A DNA stretch of 64,000 nucleotides from Azorinus chamasolen. Its lineage: Eukaryota > Mollusca > Bivalvia > Cardiida > Solecurtidae. Made by a program: the position numbers and the translations under genes. The notes beneath the pieces are model-generated. The model did no database searches. It was not told the DNA's origin and saw nothing but the letters and a program-made list of their open reading frames with translations. Positions 10,077 through 20,886 of the stretch are shown one piece after another. Where the stretch lies: contig OY755247.1 in NCBI GenBank assembly GCA_963576725.1, positions 10,943,534-11,007,533 of the forward strand, written 5' to 3'. How positions within the stretch are numbered: position 1 is the stretch's first letter; every line of letters begins with the position of its first letter.

Positions 10077-10148
10077 TATATATCATAATGTTCGGATACA
10101 AGATACAAGATACAAGAAGCTTTATCAATTGCAAGTGTACTGGTTCCT

Positions 10149-10366
10149 TTAATCCATTCCTTTTTTATGTAAAATAGGCAAAGGTCACTTTATAAAACCA
10201 CTGTGATAAATAGAGCATTTGCTCCATAGGAGTAAATACTCTATTTATCACAATGGTTTCAAAACTACACAATTCTAAAACATTCCTTTTTCTAGTTTGA
10301 TGCTCCTTTTCAGTAGATTTATTCAAAGAGGTTGGGTCTAAAACAGCCTATGAGGTAATGGGTTAA
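10149..10366. mobile_element. P2 MITE
   Basis: TTAATCCATTCC at the left, TATGAGGTAATGGGTTAA at the right. The palindrome 10195-10260 has GTGATAAATAGAGCATTTGC arms and an apex close to CTCCATAGGAG. Confidence 0.85.
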
Positions 10367-10800
10367 TAGTTCAACACGCGCACTTTGTATCAAAATGGCG
10401 AGGCGGATGTTGAAGTACCACATATTTGTTTACATTAGATAGGCCAGAACAACAACTAGAGAATATTTTGGGTGTTACACCCTTATTAACGGACGTTAGT
10501 TAACACAAAGAAACACAGCACCCTTATCCTGCCATCCGCAATCCGAGCCACATTTTCAAACATCTTGGTTGGCTGGCTATGTTGATTAACGCCCGTTTAT
10601 GCCAACTATAGGCTAAATGGACGCCCCAGAGAGAGGGGACGGTTACAGAGAAACCCGGGCGCGATGCCCCACTCTTGTTGTCGATAGAGTTTCTCTGGTT
10701 TCTTTTATATGCCCTGTGTATAAGCACTGACACGCCGGACCTCTTCGGACAGTTTCTTTCGTGGCCAGAATTCCATGTGTCCAAGCACCATTAAAAAAAA
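10367..10800. other. GC-richer unassigned stretch
   Basis: An 86-codon frame on the minus strand (10524-10784) has no recognisable domain. The stretch is noticeably more GC-rich than its neighbours and could be an unrecognised repeat. Confidence 0.35.
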
Positions 10801-10858
10801 CTAATCAATATTCATGATGTTATTTTTTATACATGAATATTCATGGTTTAAAGGGCTG
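10801..10858. mobile_element. P1 end fragment
   Basis: TACATGAATATTCATGG followed by TTTAAAGGG: the terminal 58 bp of P1 without a hairpin. Confidence 0.6.
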
Positions 10859-11249
10859 AAATTGTTTAATTTACGCGTCTGATCTATTCCTTCGCGTATA
10901 AATCGTTTGTCTTTTATTTTATTGTCCTCAGACCTAACTGACTGATGGCGTGTCGTGATTCTTCTTCCAAAATTCCTGTCACATGTCACAATATCCGACT
11001 TGAGAAAGTCTGCGACAAAGGCGCTCAAGAGACAAATGGATCAAATATATTTTAAAATTATTTTGTTTCAATCAAAAGACCATCCGGTTCATCAAGCAGA
11101 CATAACTCATCTGTCATTTCAAGACATTTCATTTTAGACACTTCAATAAAAGCGAATACGTATTATGACGCTTTCTACTTCAGAATTATCAGTATGGCAT
11201 TTCAATGCTTTCTTCTCCTGGAAAATAAACACATATCAGATATGTAGAT

Positions 11250-11423
11250 CAGAGCAACAGCTAAAATCGACATTTCTTCACCAAACCCATATATTGTGAC
11301 CACTCTTTAGAATCGTCCCTTCGAGACGATTCTATAGAGTTGTCAAAACATAGGGTTTGGTGGAGAAATAAAAAAGAGTTATTCTTTAGAATGTTTGATT
11401 GGCGCATCATATCTGGACCTCTG
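11250..11423. mobile_element. N-family MITE
   Basis: CAGAGCAACAGCTAAAAT at the left, CATCATATCTGGACCTCTG at the right. Palindrome 11272-11370 with TTTCTTCACCAAACCC arms and apex CGAG. Confidence 0.85.
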
Positions 11424-11964
11424 TAGATTAAAGGACCAGTTTTGTATATTAATATTTTATTTTTCTACCAATCAGTGCTTATTACAAACGCCCCAGCTAG
11501 TTGATTTTGATAAATATCAATAAAAACTACAAACGGACATACATTGAACAAACCTTCAGAAATATATTATGCAACAACTTTGTGTCATATGGTAGAAAAG
11601 TCCTTTTCCATGTTCCTTTCTGCTTAAGTTGCAGTTATCCTGTTTCCCATTCCTTCCATTCCCCGCAACTAACCTTAAACATATCACATGCTACCAATCA
11701 CACGATCTCGAGTGACCAATGCAATGTTTCATTGCATTTGCCATTCGGGAGTCATAGTGTACATATTGTATGTTGATTACATGTTATAGTAGATACTATG
11801 TATCTTGCAGGTTAGTTATCATTACTATTGTATTTCGTTACTTTCTCTGATCAGGGTTGTTTGTCGTTTGTCCTTGCTATTTGTAATTTGAATTCGGCAA
11901 TGTTTCATGGCATTTGCCATTCGGGTGTCGTATTGTGTATATCGCATGTTGATTACATGTTATA
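11424..11964. other. AT-rich, no assigned feature
   Basis: A 91-codon frame (11501-11776, plus) has no recognised domain. The phrase CAATGTTTCATTGCATTTGC recurs slightly altered near 11899, suggesting a short local duplication. Confidence 0.4.
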
Positions 11965-12340
11965 CAGTAAACCCTCATTATAACGGAGATGTCTGTTTCC
12001 AAACAGTTTGCTGGTATAACGAGGTTGCCGTTATAACGAGTTTAAATATGAAAGGAACCATATGGCCAGTTTTAAACTATAACCGACAGGTGAACGCTTA
12101 ATGCAGAACACAAGAAGTGCAAAAAGCTCCCAAAGGGAGCTTTTTACACTTCTTGTGTTCTGCATTAAGCGATCACCCGTCTTATTGACAATGTACCTAT
12201 CTATTCAGTGGTTGTTTCAAATACTTAACGGTAACTTTGTTTCAATGCATACTGCCGGTATAACAAGGGTACCGTTGTAACGAATGCCGGTATAACAAGG
12301 GTACCGTTGTAACGAATGCCGGTATAATGAGGGTTTACTG
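11965..12340. mobile_element. TA-5 MITE, complete
   Basis: CAGTAAACCCTCATTATAAC to GGTATAATGAGGGTTTACTG, TA-flanked. The palindrome 12085-12181 has the apex AAAGCTCCCAAAGGGAGCTTT and CTTAATGCAGAACAC arms. A 32-bp unit from the right TIR is tandemly repeated (12251-12326). Confidence 0.92.
12251..12330. repeat. 32-bp TIR-derived tandem repeat
   Basis: The unit GCCGGTATAACAAGGGTACC followed by GTTGTAACGAAT occurs twice and then runs into the TA-5 terminal repeat. Confidence 0.85.
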
Positions 12341-12534
12341 TAGTAGATACTCTGTATCTTGCATTGTTGTCTTTACACCGCCCCATGTAGACCAAGAGGC
12401 ATTGAAACCCACTAGATATTGTTGTCACGTACAACGAGGGCAACGAGTCCCAACACCCACTTGTGCTAACGCCGTATTTACATTTCTGCAACATTCTTGT
12501 AATAAGTACAACTATATGACAACGGCACAGTTTC

Positions 12535-12770
12535 TTAACCCTTTACTCCATGAATATTGATTAATGATATCATGAATATTAATTTGATTGTTTTACTAGC
12601 ACATGGACGCGGAAATGTTTGGCCATGACAGAAACTTAGAAGCGTGTTTATATTACAGCATAAGCAAACAGAGCATACCCTGGTTAGAGGTCTCCTATAG
12701 GAGCCGTCTTATCTGGATCTACTCTGGTTACAAAGGCGAAGAAAAGTGTATTTATGGAGTAAATGCTTAA
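12535..12770. mobile_element. P1 MITE, complete
   Basis: TTAACCCTTTACTCCATGAA at the left, TTTATGGAGTAAATGCTTAA at the right. Palindrome 12664-12732 is worn but keeps CTCCTATAGGAG. Confidence 0.88.
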
Positions 12771-13104
12771 TGATATGAAAATAAATTGCTATATGATCAT
12801 AAACGGATTTAGCTTGTTTCTTTCTAAATATATAATGCAAAATGGTTCCCTATATTAAAGGAGATTTATAAACATTAGAAACGTTTAGTTGTAAATAGGT
12901 AAGTGAATTAGTTTGGTGTAAAAACGTAATATTTCATAAGCAATTTAGATTTTCAAATAATATATTTCACAGAAAAAATACTATTAATGTTATGTTCAGC
13001 GCTATATGTATCTTTTTTAATATGCAAATAACGATAAGCCATCGGTCTAATGTTTGAGCAAACTACTATAATTTAGGTAAAATGTAATAAAAAAGAGACA
13101 TAAT
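12771..13104. other. AT-rich, nothing recognised
   Basis: About 330 bp of AT-rich sequence without palindromes or terminal repeats that I can assign. Confidence 0.5.
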
Positions 13105-13295
13105 CAGGGCTCCAGATGATGTGCGTAATTAAAACATTTTCAAGAATATTTTCTATATTTCTCTACCAAACCCTATGTTGTGACCACTCTTAAGAATAGT
13201 CTCTTCTAGACGATTCTAAAGACCGGTCACAACATAGGGTTGGTGGAGAGATGACGACTTTGGTATTTGAGATCGCACCTTAATCTATTGCTCTG
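13105..13295. mobile_element. N-family MITE
   Basis: CAGGGCTCCAGATGATGTGCG at the left, TTGCTCTG at the right. Palindrome 13160-13250 with CAAACCCTATGTTGTGACC stem and TCTTCTAGA apex. Confidence 0.85.
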
Positions 13296-13377
13296 CATAA
13301 TGCAAACAAACAGTGCTTTTTTAATTCACCAAACAACGCATAAGCCACAATGCATTTTGCTTTTAACACGTGCCCGG

Positions 13378-13554
13378 CTAAGCCCTACATTACTCACATT
13401 TTGTAAACAGCTTGGATCTAGATAAGACGTCGAGTAACTTGGCACCTCATCATGATCAAGGCTATTTGACACTCGGTAAGTTTGTTTTTCTCAAATCGAG
13501 TCGGAAGTAGTCAAAATCTAATCTGTTTCAAATTTGAGGAGAAATTATTTTTAA
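13378..13554. mobile_element. P4b MITE, degenerate
   Basis: CTAAGCCCTACATTACTCAC at the left, TTATTTTTAAC at the right. The hairpin CTTGGATCTAGATAAGACG is mutated on both arms. Confidence 0.7.
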
Positions 13555-13615
13555 CATCATGGTTAATGTTGGTGTATCAATCTGATCATTTCCGAAACAG
13601 TAGAACATATAGTGC

Positions 13616-13812
13616 CTAACCAAATACTTCATAGGCTACTTTTAGACCAAACCTCGTTGAATAACTATAGTGAAAAGGAGCATTCCCTAGAAAAATGAAA
13701 AATTTTGAATTTTGAAACCATTGTGATAAATAGAACATTTGCTCATTTTATCACAATGGTGGTTTCAAAACAGTGACTTTAACAGAGGCGTCATTATGAG
13801 GGAATGGGTTAA
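13616..13812. mobile_element. P2 MITE
   Basis: CTAACCAAATACTTCATAGG at the left, GAGGGAATGGGTTAA at the right. The hairpin 13720-13778 is shortened at its apex (GAACATTTGCTC then ATTTTATCAC). Confidence 0.8.
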
Positions 13813-14297
13813 TTTACCAAGAGCAAATAATATTATATGTTATTATGTCCTTTTTACAGGTATACTTCTCTTTGTTTTTACTTTTTGATACGTTAATGCT
13901 TTTGTTTAAATGTCGGCAAATAGCTACATGCTAATGTTATTTATTGTTACAACCGACGTTATATAAAACTTCTATCTTGTATCTTTTATCTTGTCAATAA
14001 AACGAGTACTTTCCAATATATGTACTAGAGTGTTTGTCCATAGGCAGTACCACCATTGTATGTGGGTGCAGATATATTTCGCCTCTTTAAATCCTTGCCT
14101 AATGAATATGCTTGCAAGAAATACCATAAATAACTATTAGCTCCGTCTTAATGGTATACAGACACGGGAAGCGTTAGCCTTCACAAAAACTGTAGAATCG
14201 GATCTATATTATTCCATAAGTAACCAGAGTAGACCCTTGTCGACAACTCGTACTTTGTTTGCAAAAGCGTGAACAGGCATTTATATCAGGGAAACGG
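13813..14297. other. Mostly unassigned; decayed P1 end near 14190-14293
   Basis: The first part is AT-rich without features apart from a short TATCTTGTATC duplication near 13980. From about 14190 P1 words (GTAGAATCGGATCTATATTA, CAGAGTAGACCC) are recognisable but the hairpin is gone. Confidence 0.5.
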
Positions 14298-14537
14298 TAA
14301 ACCCTTTCGGTGCCATTTTTCTAAATTGTCGTCTGCAAACCAATTTTGTTAAATCATTCGGTAAAATAAGGAAATAAACTAAATAAATTCAAATTTCAAA
14401 GGAATAAAGCACAGATATAGAGATTGAGACAAAAGTTAAGTCCCTGATCAGACGCCGCCTTGAAAAGACGGCGTGTGATCTGGGACTGCACTATTTGTCG
14501 TGGTGCATTTATGCGGCATTGGCGGTGAAAGGGTCAA
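14298..14537. mobile_element. P3 MITE
   Basis: GTAAACCCTTTCGGTGCCAT at the left, ATTGGCGGTGAAAGGGTCAA at the right. The palindrome 14428-14499 has arms TCCCTGATCAGACGCCGCC and GACAAAAG to TATTTGTC ends. Confidence 0.85.
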
Positions 14538-15024
14538 CTGAATATTGGGCCACAGGGATTTGTTCGGTTAGTTTGCACTGGTTTTACTCCGATTTGCGAA
14601 CCCCTGAGGACATGTGAACTTAATCTGCGTGACAACACCATTCATTTTACTATAAATATCAGTTTGATATTGGATTGTCATTGGTTAAATGCATTTAACG
14701 TAAGTAACAGTTTTATTGATTGCAGTGTTGATCAAATTGCAGTATCTGGGAGGAAAGGAAAATTGAATTTTCAATAGCCTAGTTTGACCTCTTTATATTA
14801 AATCATCGTTGCACTGCAAAAAGCACTTTCAGAGAAATTATTAAGTTAATAAATTATCATTTCATCGAATATTTCTGAATTATTTCTTAATAATTCTCAT
14901 ATTGCACCAGCTTTGACTGTTTCGCCTTTTTATTACATTTGGTATTTCATAACTGACGTTTCGCAAATCACTATTAATTCTAAATTGTACTGTGTTACGA
15001 ATTTAAATGTCAGCTGTTTAAACT
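14538..15024. other. AT-rich, nothing recognised
   Basis: No palindrome, terminal repeat or plausible exon seen. Confidence 0.5.
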
Positions 15025-15025
15025 A

Positions 15026-15343
15026 CAGTTGAACTTCGATAACTCGAACTCCAAGGGACCACACAAATTAGTTCGAGATAACAGAAGTTCGAGTCATCCG
15101 ATTTCTAATCTGAACAATTTATCAAGGCCCAGGCTTAATACAGGTCTAAAGTAAAGCTGAAAGCTCCTACAGGAGCTTTCAGCATTACTTTAGACCTGTA
15201 TTAAGCTGTCACATTGTTCTAGAAATATGTAGAGATACATTACTTGAGCAGTTCTGTATTGTAAGTTTTGGAAGGACTGAACTTTTTGTTCGAGTTATCC
15301 AGAAGTTCGAGTTATCCGAGTTCGAGATATCGAAGTTCAACAG
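15026..15343. mobile_element. TA-2 MITE, near complete reference copy
   Basis: CAGTTGAACTTCGATAACTC at the left, GAGATATCGAAGTTCAACAG at the right, TA-flanked. The full palindrome 15131-15206 shows GCTTAATACAGGTCTAAAGT arms and apex AAGCTCCTACAGGAGCTT. Length 318 bp. Confidence 0.92.
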
Positions 15344-15397
15344 TATATGTCAAATAAAAACTGGATATATGTTTGCAATGTCGCATACATTATTACG

Positions 15398-15465
15398 TAT
15401 GCAAGCTGGTTGGATCCAGATGCGACACCGAGTAGCTAGGCACCTCGTCAGGATAAAAACTGTTT
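15398..15465. mobile_element. P4 hairpin remnant
   Basis: GCAAGCTGGTTGGATCCAGA and CAGGATAAAAACTG remain as degenerate arms; no element ends are visible. Confidence 0.5.
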
Positions 15466-15616
15466 TGTTATTGTTACTGTTTTAGAAATAAAGATTGAGA
15501 ATATTAAGCAGGCGACAAAGTGTGAGGACGACACAATTTGGCAGCAAAAGAATTAAATCATGGAATAAGTAGCTACAACTGTAGCTTTTCCACACTTGAA
15601 AGATGTTTTTAATTTA

Positions 15617-15774
15617 CAGTAAAACATCTCTATAACGGCCACTAAATAACATCAATTATTTTGTGTTAAAGGCAGGTGGCCGCTATAAGCAAGGTGGAAG
15701 TAAAACAGAACGCACCTGCCCTAAATACCAAATAATCAGCACAATACAGTGGCCGTTATAGAGAGGTTTTACGG
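15617..15774. mobile_element. TA-1 deletion derivative
   Basis: Both TIRs (CAGTAAAACATCTCTATAAC; GAGAGGTTTTACGG) and TA flanks persist, but the right hairpin arm is deleted: AAAACAGAACG joins directly to CACCTGCCC. Confidence 0.88.
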
Positions 15775-15899
15775 TACACATCTTATCTGTACTTCTGACG
15801 TCACTGTACGGACATTTTTACCTAATGACTGAAACATCAGTGTAGATACCGATCATCGTGATATGCGGTTTTTCCCCCAAATCATTATAGGTATGACTA

Positions 15900-16030
15900 C
15901 AGAGCAACATAATGCGTACTCTAATGCTAAACTCCTCATTACTCCTCGAGACGAGTGGTCACAACATAGAGTTTGATTGAGAAACAAAGGAGTTATTCTT
16001 GTAAATGTTTTAATTTACGCATCTTATAAT
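15900..16030. mobile_element. N-family MITE, left hairpin arm deleted
   Basis: CAGAGCAACATAATGCGTAC, then only the right arm (CGAGACGAGTGGTCACAACA) and the N right flank with TTACGCATCTTAT. Confidence 0.7.
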
Positions 16031-16339
16031 AAGGTACATGTACATTTGTCTGGGACATTCTTTCAGAACCTTTTTTTCAAGATCACCATCTTCTCAGCAG
16101 AGACAAATCTGCATTCTTCATGGAAACATTTTTTTCTAAGATACAGAGAAGGATATGATCAAATTTATTTTGAAAGATATGATCAAACGTTTCTTAGACA
16201 TAAGATGAATATTATTTTAGAAAAAAGAGGTCCTTCAATGAGTCCTATGGCCCTATGACATCAATAATTACAGGAGTAGTTGACGTAGTTACAGCACTTA
16301 ACACATTTCCTCATATACTATTTTTAGATTCAACCTTTT
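16031..16339. other. AT-rich, no supported gene
   Basis: Part of a 93-codon frame (15977-16258, plus) that overlaps the N remnant and has no recognised domain; TATGATCAAA occurs twice. Confidence 0.4.
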
Positions 16340-16586
16340 TTAACCCTTTCGGCGCCAAATTTCTAATTGTCGTCTGCAATCCAAATTTTGTTAGATCATT
16401 CGGTACAATAAGGAAATGGGATAACTAAATGCTAATTTTAAAGGAATAAAGCACAGATATATAAATAGAGATTGAGACAAAGAGTGAAGTCCCTGATCAG
16501 ACGCCACCTTAAAAAGGCGGCGTCTGATCTGGGACTGCACTATTTGTCGTGGTGCATTTATGCGACATTGGCGGTGAAAGGGCTAA
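16340..16586. mobile_element. P3 MITE, complete reference copy
   Basis: TTAACCCTTTCGGCGCCAAA at the left, ATTGGCGGTGAAAGGGCTAA at the right. Palindrome 16475-16548: GAAGTCCCTGATCAGACGCC arms around AAAAAGG. Confidence 0.9.
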
Positions 16587-16746
16587 TAAATCTAGAGAAA
16601 AGGAACATTTAGAAATTTGGAGTTTTGAAACCATTGTGATAAATAGAATATTTTCTATATGAACGAATGCTTTATTTATCACACTTGTTTCAAAAAGTGA
16701 CTTTTACAGAGGCGTCAAAAGGTTTCAAGATGTTGGAATTGGTTAA
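16587..16746. mobile_element. P2 MITE, left end displaced by P3
   Basis: Starts inside P2 immediately after the P3 end and closes with GGAATTGGTTAA. The palindrome 16623-16696 keeps TTTTGAAACCATTGTGATAA arms. Confidence 0.75.
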
Positions 16747-17622
16747 TATGATTTTACTCACTGGGGTTAAGAGTTACGTGTACAAAATAGTGCACATATA
16801 GCAATAAATACAATTAAACATCGCTAATCAGAACAGTTAGAAAATACGAATTGAGAAGTGTAAAGACATGTGACTGCTAAATGCAGGGCGAATGTCATGC
16901 AGAAAGCTCCAAGAGGAGCTTTCTGTATCACCTTCACCTTGCATTAAGCTGCCACCAGTCTCAAAGACCGATAGTGACACATACCGGTACTCGAGTGGTT
17001 GTATTAGCGAGTGGTCACTGTATAGGAGTGGTCAGATTAGCAAGTTGTCATTGTATTGGAGTGTCGTATTAGTGAGTTGTAATTGTATTGTATGATTTTA
17101 CTCACTGGTGTTAAGAGTTACGTGTACAAAATAGTGCACATATAGCAATAAATACAATTAAATATCGCTAATCAGAACAGTTAGCAAACACGATTTGAGA
17201 AGTGTAAAGGCATGTGACTGCTTAATGCAGGGCAAATATCATGCTAGAGGTCCAAGAGGAGCTTTCAGCATGACTTTCACCAGTCTCAAAGACCGATAGT
17301 GACACATACCGGTACTCGAGTGGTTGTATTAGCGAGTGGTCACTGTATAGGAGTGGTCAGATTAGCAAGTTGTCATTGTATTGGAGTGTCGTATTAGTGA
17401 GTTGTAATTGTATTGGAGTAGTCGTTTTAGCGAGTTGTCACTGTATTGGCGTTGCCAGATTAGTGAGTTGTAATTGTGTTCGGGTGTCGTATTAGTGAGT
17501 TGTCACTGTATTGGAGTGGTCGTATTAGAGAGTTGTAATTGTATTGGAGCGGTCGTTCTAGCGAGTTGTAATTGTATTGGTGTGGTCGTATTAGGAGTTC
17601 GAACTAGCAAGGTTTTACTGTA
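16747..17622. repeat. Tandemly duplicated TA-3-like element with TIR-derived minisatellite
   Basis: A segment starting ATGATTTTACTCACTGG is duplicated with a 344-bp offset (16748 and 17092). Each copy has a CTTAATGCAGGGC-type hairpin (16864-16963; about 17213-17285, truncated) and then 32-33 bp units of the form GGAGTGGTCGTATTAGCGAG plus TTGTCACTGTATT: about three in copy 1 and about nine in copy 2. The units resemble the TA-3 TIR, and the array ends AGCAAGGTTTTACTG at 17620 before TA. Confidence 0.8.
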
Positions 17623-17795
17623 CAGTGACGCTCACTTATAACGAACTTGGATATAACGAAATATTGCTTATATCAAAACAAAATTTATCCCCCCTCTCTA
17701 TATAACATATAGTAAAATGGACGATATAACGAAGTTTGGATATAACGAAGGAAATCAGAGGGTCCCGAGGACTTCGTTATAAATGAGCTTCAACG
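17623..17795. mobile_element. TA-8 MITE, no hairpin
   Basis: CAGTGACGCTCACTTATAAC at the left and CGTTATAAATGAGCTTCAACG at the right, TA on both sides and abutting the preceding element. TIR words ATATAACGAA repeat internally, but there is no central palindrome. Confidence 0.85.
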
Positions 17796-17806
17796 TATTT
17801 CTTTAA

Positions 17807-18058
17807 ATGCATTTTCATAATTACACAGCGAACGCATTTATTATTTCTAATCTGTCAAGATTACCTACGTTGGAATTTATGTTGCCCAAATAACTACGGC
17901 TGAAGTTGACTACTTTTCATACTTTCCCTTGACAGATTAGAAACAACGTGGGTAATATTCTGAACACAAATGAAGAAATTGATATGAAAGACATACTTTA
18001 TAAGGGTTACAAATTGGATTTGTAAATCGTTTTCCCATACGAATGAGCGTATCAAATG
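17807..18058. repeat. Invertible-looking repeat, copy 2
   Basis: Inverse of copy 1 (9847-10076) in its flanks, but the core 17860-17928 reads on the same strand. Here the core is bracketed by inverted repeats TTTCTAATCTGTCAAG and CTTGACAGATTAGAAA. Confidence 0.7.
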
Positions 18059-18195
18059 TAATATGTAACCAGTCACAGACTTTTTATCAAACGCAAATGT
18101 GAACAGGGAAATGCAGCGGTCCTCAAGCATCTTATTGCAGACAACATAATCTTCTTGTGTGTTATTATATTACAATATGTAAATATCCCTTTCCT

Positions 18196-18445
18196 TGAGA
18201 GTGAAATTGCACATTTCTGTGAGAGTGACAGTAAGTATTGCCCTGAGAGTGACAGCGAATTTTGTCAGGAGACAGGCAGTGCCTATTGCCTTGAGGGTGA
18301 CATTGCATATTGCCTTTAGGGTGACAATCTATATTGCCTTGAGAGTGACTGTGTATATTGCCTTGAGAGTTACAGTGTGCATTGCCTTGAAAGTGACAAT
18401 GTATATTGCCTTGAGGAAGACATTGTATATTTCCTTAATATACGC
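18196..18445 (+). repeat. 24-bp minisatellite
   Basis: About ten units of TATTGCCTTGAGAGTGACAG plus four bases. Because 24 is divisible by three, the plus strand reads as a degenerate eight-residue repeat (97-codon frame 18195-18488). No signal peptide or known repeat protein is recognised. Confidence 0.85.
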
Positions 18446-18506
18446 AGTCACTCTCAAGCAGTCAAAATTGCACCCGCTCCAAATTTAAGCAAACAGCGGA
18501 ATACAT

Positions 18507-18730
18507 TTAACCCGTTCGGTGGCAAATTTCTACTTGTCGTCCGCAATCCAATTTTGTTAAATTATTCGGTAAAATAAGGAAATAAGATAAATAAATGCAA
18601 ATTTCAAAGGAATAAAGCACATATATAGAAATAGAGTTTGAGACAAAAGGTGAAGTCGTGATCCTTGAAAAGGCGGCGTCTGCACTATTTGTCGTAGCGC
18701 ATTTTGCGACATTGGCGGTGAAAGGGTTAA
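18507..18730. mobile_element. P3 MITE with eroded hairpin
   Basis: TTAACCCGTTCGGTGGCAAA to ATTGGCGGTGAAAGGGTTAA. The stem is reduced to GTGAAGTC and AAAAGGCGGCGTC remnants (18640-18690). Confidence 0.88.
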
Positions 18731-18893
18731 ACGTTATGTAAACAACTTTAACCCTGTGTCACTTCGCTATTACACCAATCGTTTCCATCAATCTGGCGTG
18801 TCTGTATATATTGAGCTCGACGCAAGACAAAGACCTTGTCAGAAATAACAGACAGTCAAAACAGAAACAAACATACACTTACATATATTCAAT

Positions 18894-19100
18894 TTAACCC
18901 TCATTGCTCTATCCGCGACCCGACTCGCATTCGCAAACAGCTTGGATCCTGATGAGACGCCGAGTAACTCGGCGTCTCATCAGGATCCAAGCAATTTTGC
19001 AATCGGTCAGTACTTTCTCAAAAGCTTGCTCGAATCGGAGGTAGTCAAAATTGCACCAGATGCAAATTTGAGCAGACATTATTTTTCACAGAGAGATAAG
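18894..19100. mobile_element. P4b MITE with perfect hairpin
   Basis: TTAACCCTCATTGCTCTATC at the left; the right end is degenerate (CAGAGAGATAAG). The palindrome 18941-18992 (CTTGGATCCTGATGAGACGC arms, GCCGAGTAACTCGGC apex) is without mismatch. Confidence 0.85.
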
Positions 19101-19524
19101 AGCAAATGACCTGTAAGTTATGTTTTGATGTAAATGTGTTTAGACACAAATTGGTATACCGATGCAGCATTGTAAATGCTTCTTGAATTAATAAGAAATT
19201 ATGAAGACATATTTAAATAGTTTATTGCAGCACTTCTCAAACTCCCTGAGATATGCTGTCAATATTACTTGCCGCAAATATAAATAACCAATATTATGTA
19301 AATGTGAACATTTCAATCGTTGATCACATAAATGTAATTTCTAGGTAAAAAATTGTAAAAATACATTTAAGTGAATAATTATGCAAATGGCGTGCAACCT
19401 GTCCAACTGAACGAAAAGGGTAATCTGTTTAAACATTAATGGTCCATAGGCATGTCAATAAAGGTTCAATGACCACCATTACATCAGACTTCCGCCGATA
19501 TTATTTTATTGCACCTCCTTTACC
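19101..19524. other. AT-rich, nothing recognised
   Basis: No palindrome, TIR or plausible exon seen. Confidence 0.5.
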
Positions 19525-19772
19525 TTAACCCTTTCCTTCATATAAACGCCATTTCATGCATCTGCAAACAGAGTAGACCCAGATCCTATGAGAACCGTCT
19601 AATCAGAGTCTGTTCTGTTTGCTAATCGAATTTGGTAGACATGTTTCTTTAATTTCTAAAATGGCTACATGTGTATATTGTTCACCTTCCATATTTCATT
19701 GTAACTATTTTGTCCACGAATATTCAGTAGGTACTGAAATTTCGAATAAATATAGAACAGGGAAAGGGTTAA
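19525..19772. mobile_element. P1-type MITE, complete ends
   Basis: TTAACCCTTTCCTTCATATA to AACAGGGAAAGGGTTAA. The hairpin 19564-19622 lost part of its left arm (AGACCCAGATCCTATGAGAA). Followed directly by a P1 left-end scrap (19774-19800). Confidence 0.88.
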
Positions 19773-19800
19773 ACCTTTATTCCATGAATAATATATAAGC

Positions 19801-20380
19801 AATGATAGACATTTTCACTTCGAAAATTCACCATACAAAGGGTTGTTGAAAATATTGGGTGTGTACGCTACTGAAAAAGTAGACTTCTCAAAATAGAGGA
19901 TCTTACATGAAACGGGTATACTATAATGTTATGACACAAGTCCTTAGCCTAGATGAACGCCCATGTAAGATTCTTGTTATCACATGACCCTTAAAAGTGC
20001 CATAGAAAGTGAAACAGAATATATCTGACGGCTGTTTCGGCTATTGTTTACAGCGCAGTACAGCCGGATTGAAACTGCACATTTGTATATAATGCACTTA
20101 CGTAGTGCATTTCCGCGATTTACGGCACTCTGTTTCGATACTCCCACACTGCAGATTATGTGATAAATTTTATTCTAACATACCCTTCGTATGATTCTGG
20201 ATAGGTGGGCATGTGCGACAAGCTGATACTAGCCAAGCATCACACTAACACAATAAATATATATTAAGTTAAACATTCTCATGTTGAAACAAAATGTATT
20301 TGTCAAACACTGTGGTCCCTAATTTGACATTTGACCTTAATGTATGACATTGACCTTAAAAAGTCACCCCTTAAATGTTT
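19801..20380. other. Unassigned stretch
   Basis: No ORF, palindrome or TIR of note. Confidence 0.45.
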
Positions 20381-20510
20381 GCCTCCATAAGTTGCACATC
20401 GCCAACGGTAAAGTTGTCCACATAGGACCAACCGTTCAACCAACAAATTAACAGACAGGACAAAAACAATACCCCCGCTTTAATCGAGGGGAGGGGGGTT
20501 GTAAAATAAT
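20381..20510. repeat. Repeat tail with C/G-run hairpin
   Basis: ACAGACAGGACAAAAACAAT followed by TACCCCCGC and GAGGGGAGGGGGG. This purine/pyrimidine block layout resembles 21300-21460 and the end of the 29.6-30.85 kb array. Confidence 0.45.
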
Positions 20511-20676
20511 GTAAGACAGAACGTTGTACATAATACTATCGTCTTACTACTTGAAGAACAATGATAATATTGACAGTTCTGTAATAATGCATGTCAAACA
20601 TGGCATTGCTCACGAGTGAACTAGTAACCAAAGTGCTTATCTATAAGCCTATGCTCATTGCGTGGCGCCAACAGTC

Positions 20677-20886
20677 TTGACTCTTTCGCTGCCAAACATT
20701 GTCGTCTACACAATTTGCCGTTTGCTACACCTTTTGTTTGTTATTTTCCCCTCTTTTTTCTAAACCATTACTACAGTAACAAACAGTTTGGATCCTAATG
20801 AGACGCCGAGTAACTCGTCGTCTCATCAGGATCTAAACTGTTTCCATAGGTTATCACAGATGTGACATTGGCAGCCGAAGAGTTAT
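20677..20886. mobile_element. Chimeric MITE: P3 ends with P4 hairpin
   Basis: Ends match P3 (CTCTTTCGCTGCCAAACATT then TTGTCGTCT; right GTGACATTGGCAGCC), but the palindrome 20780-20843 is the P4 stem CAAACAGTTTGGATCCTAAT with the apex GCCGAGTAACTCG. Confidence 0.75.

Noticed and set aside
18195..18488. 97-residue repeat protein with VT-YIALR units
   Set aside because: A 24-bp minisatellite necessarily keeps frame; units are degenerate with no known fold and no upstream gene structure.
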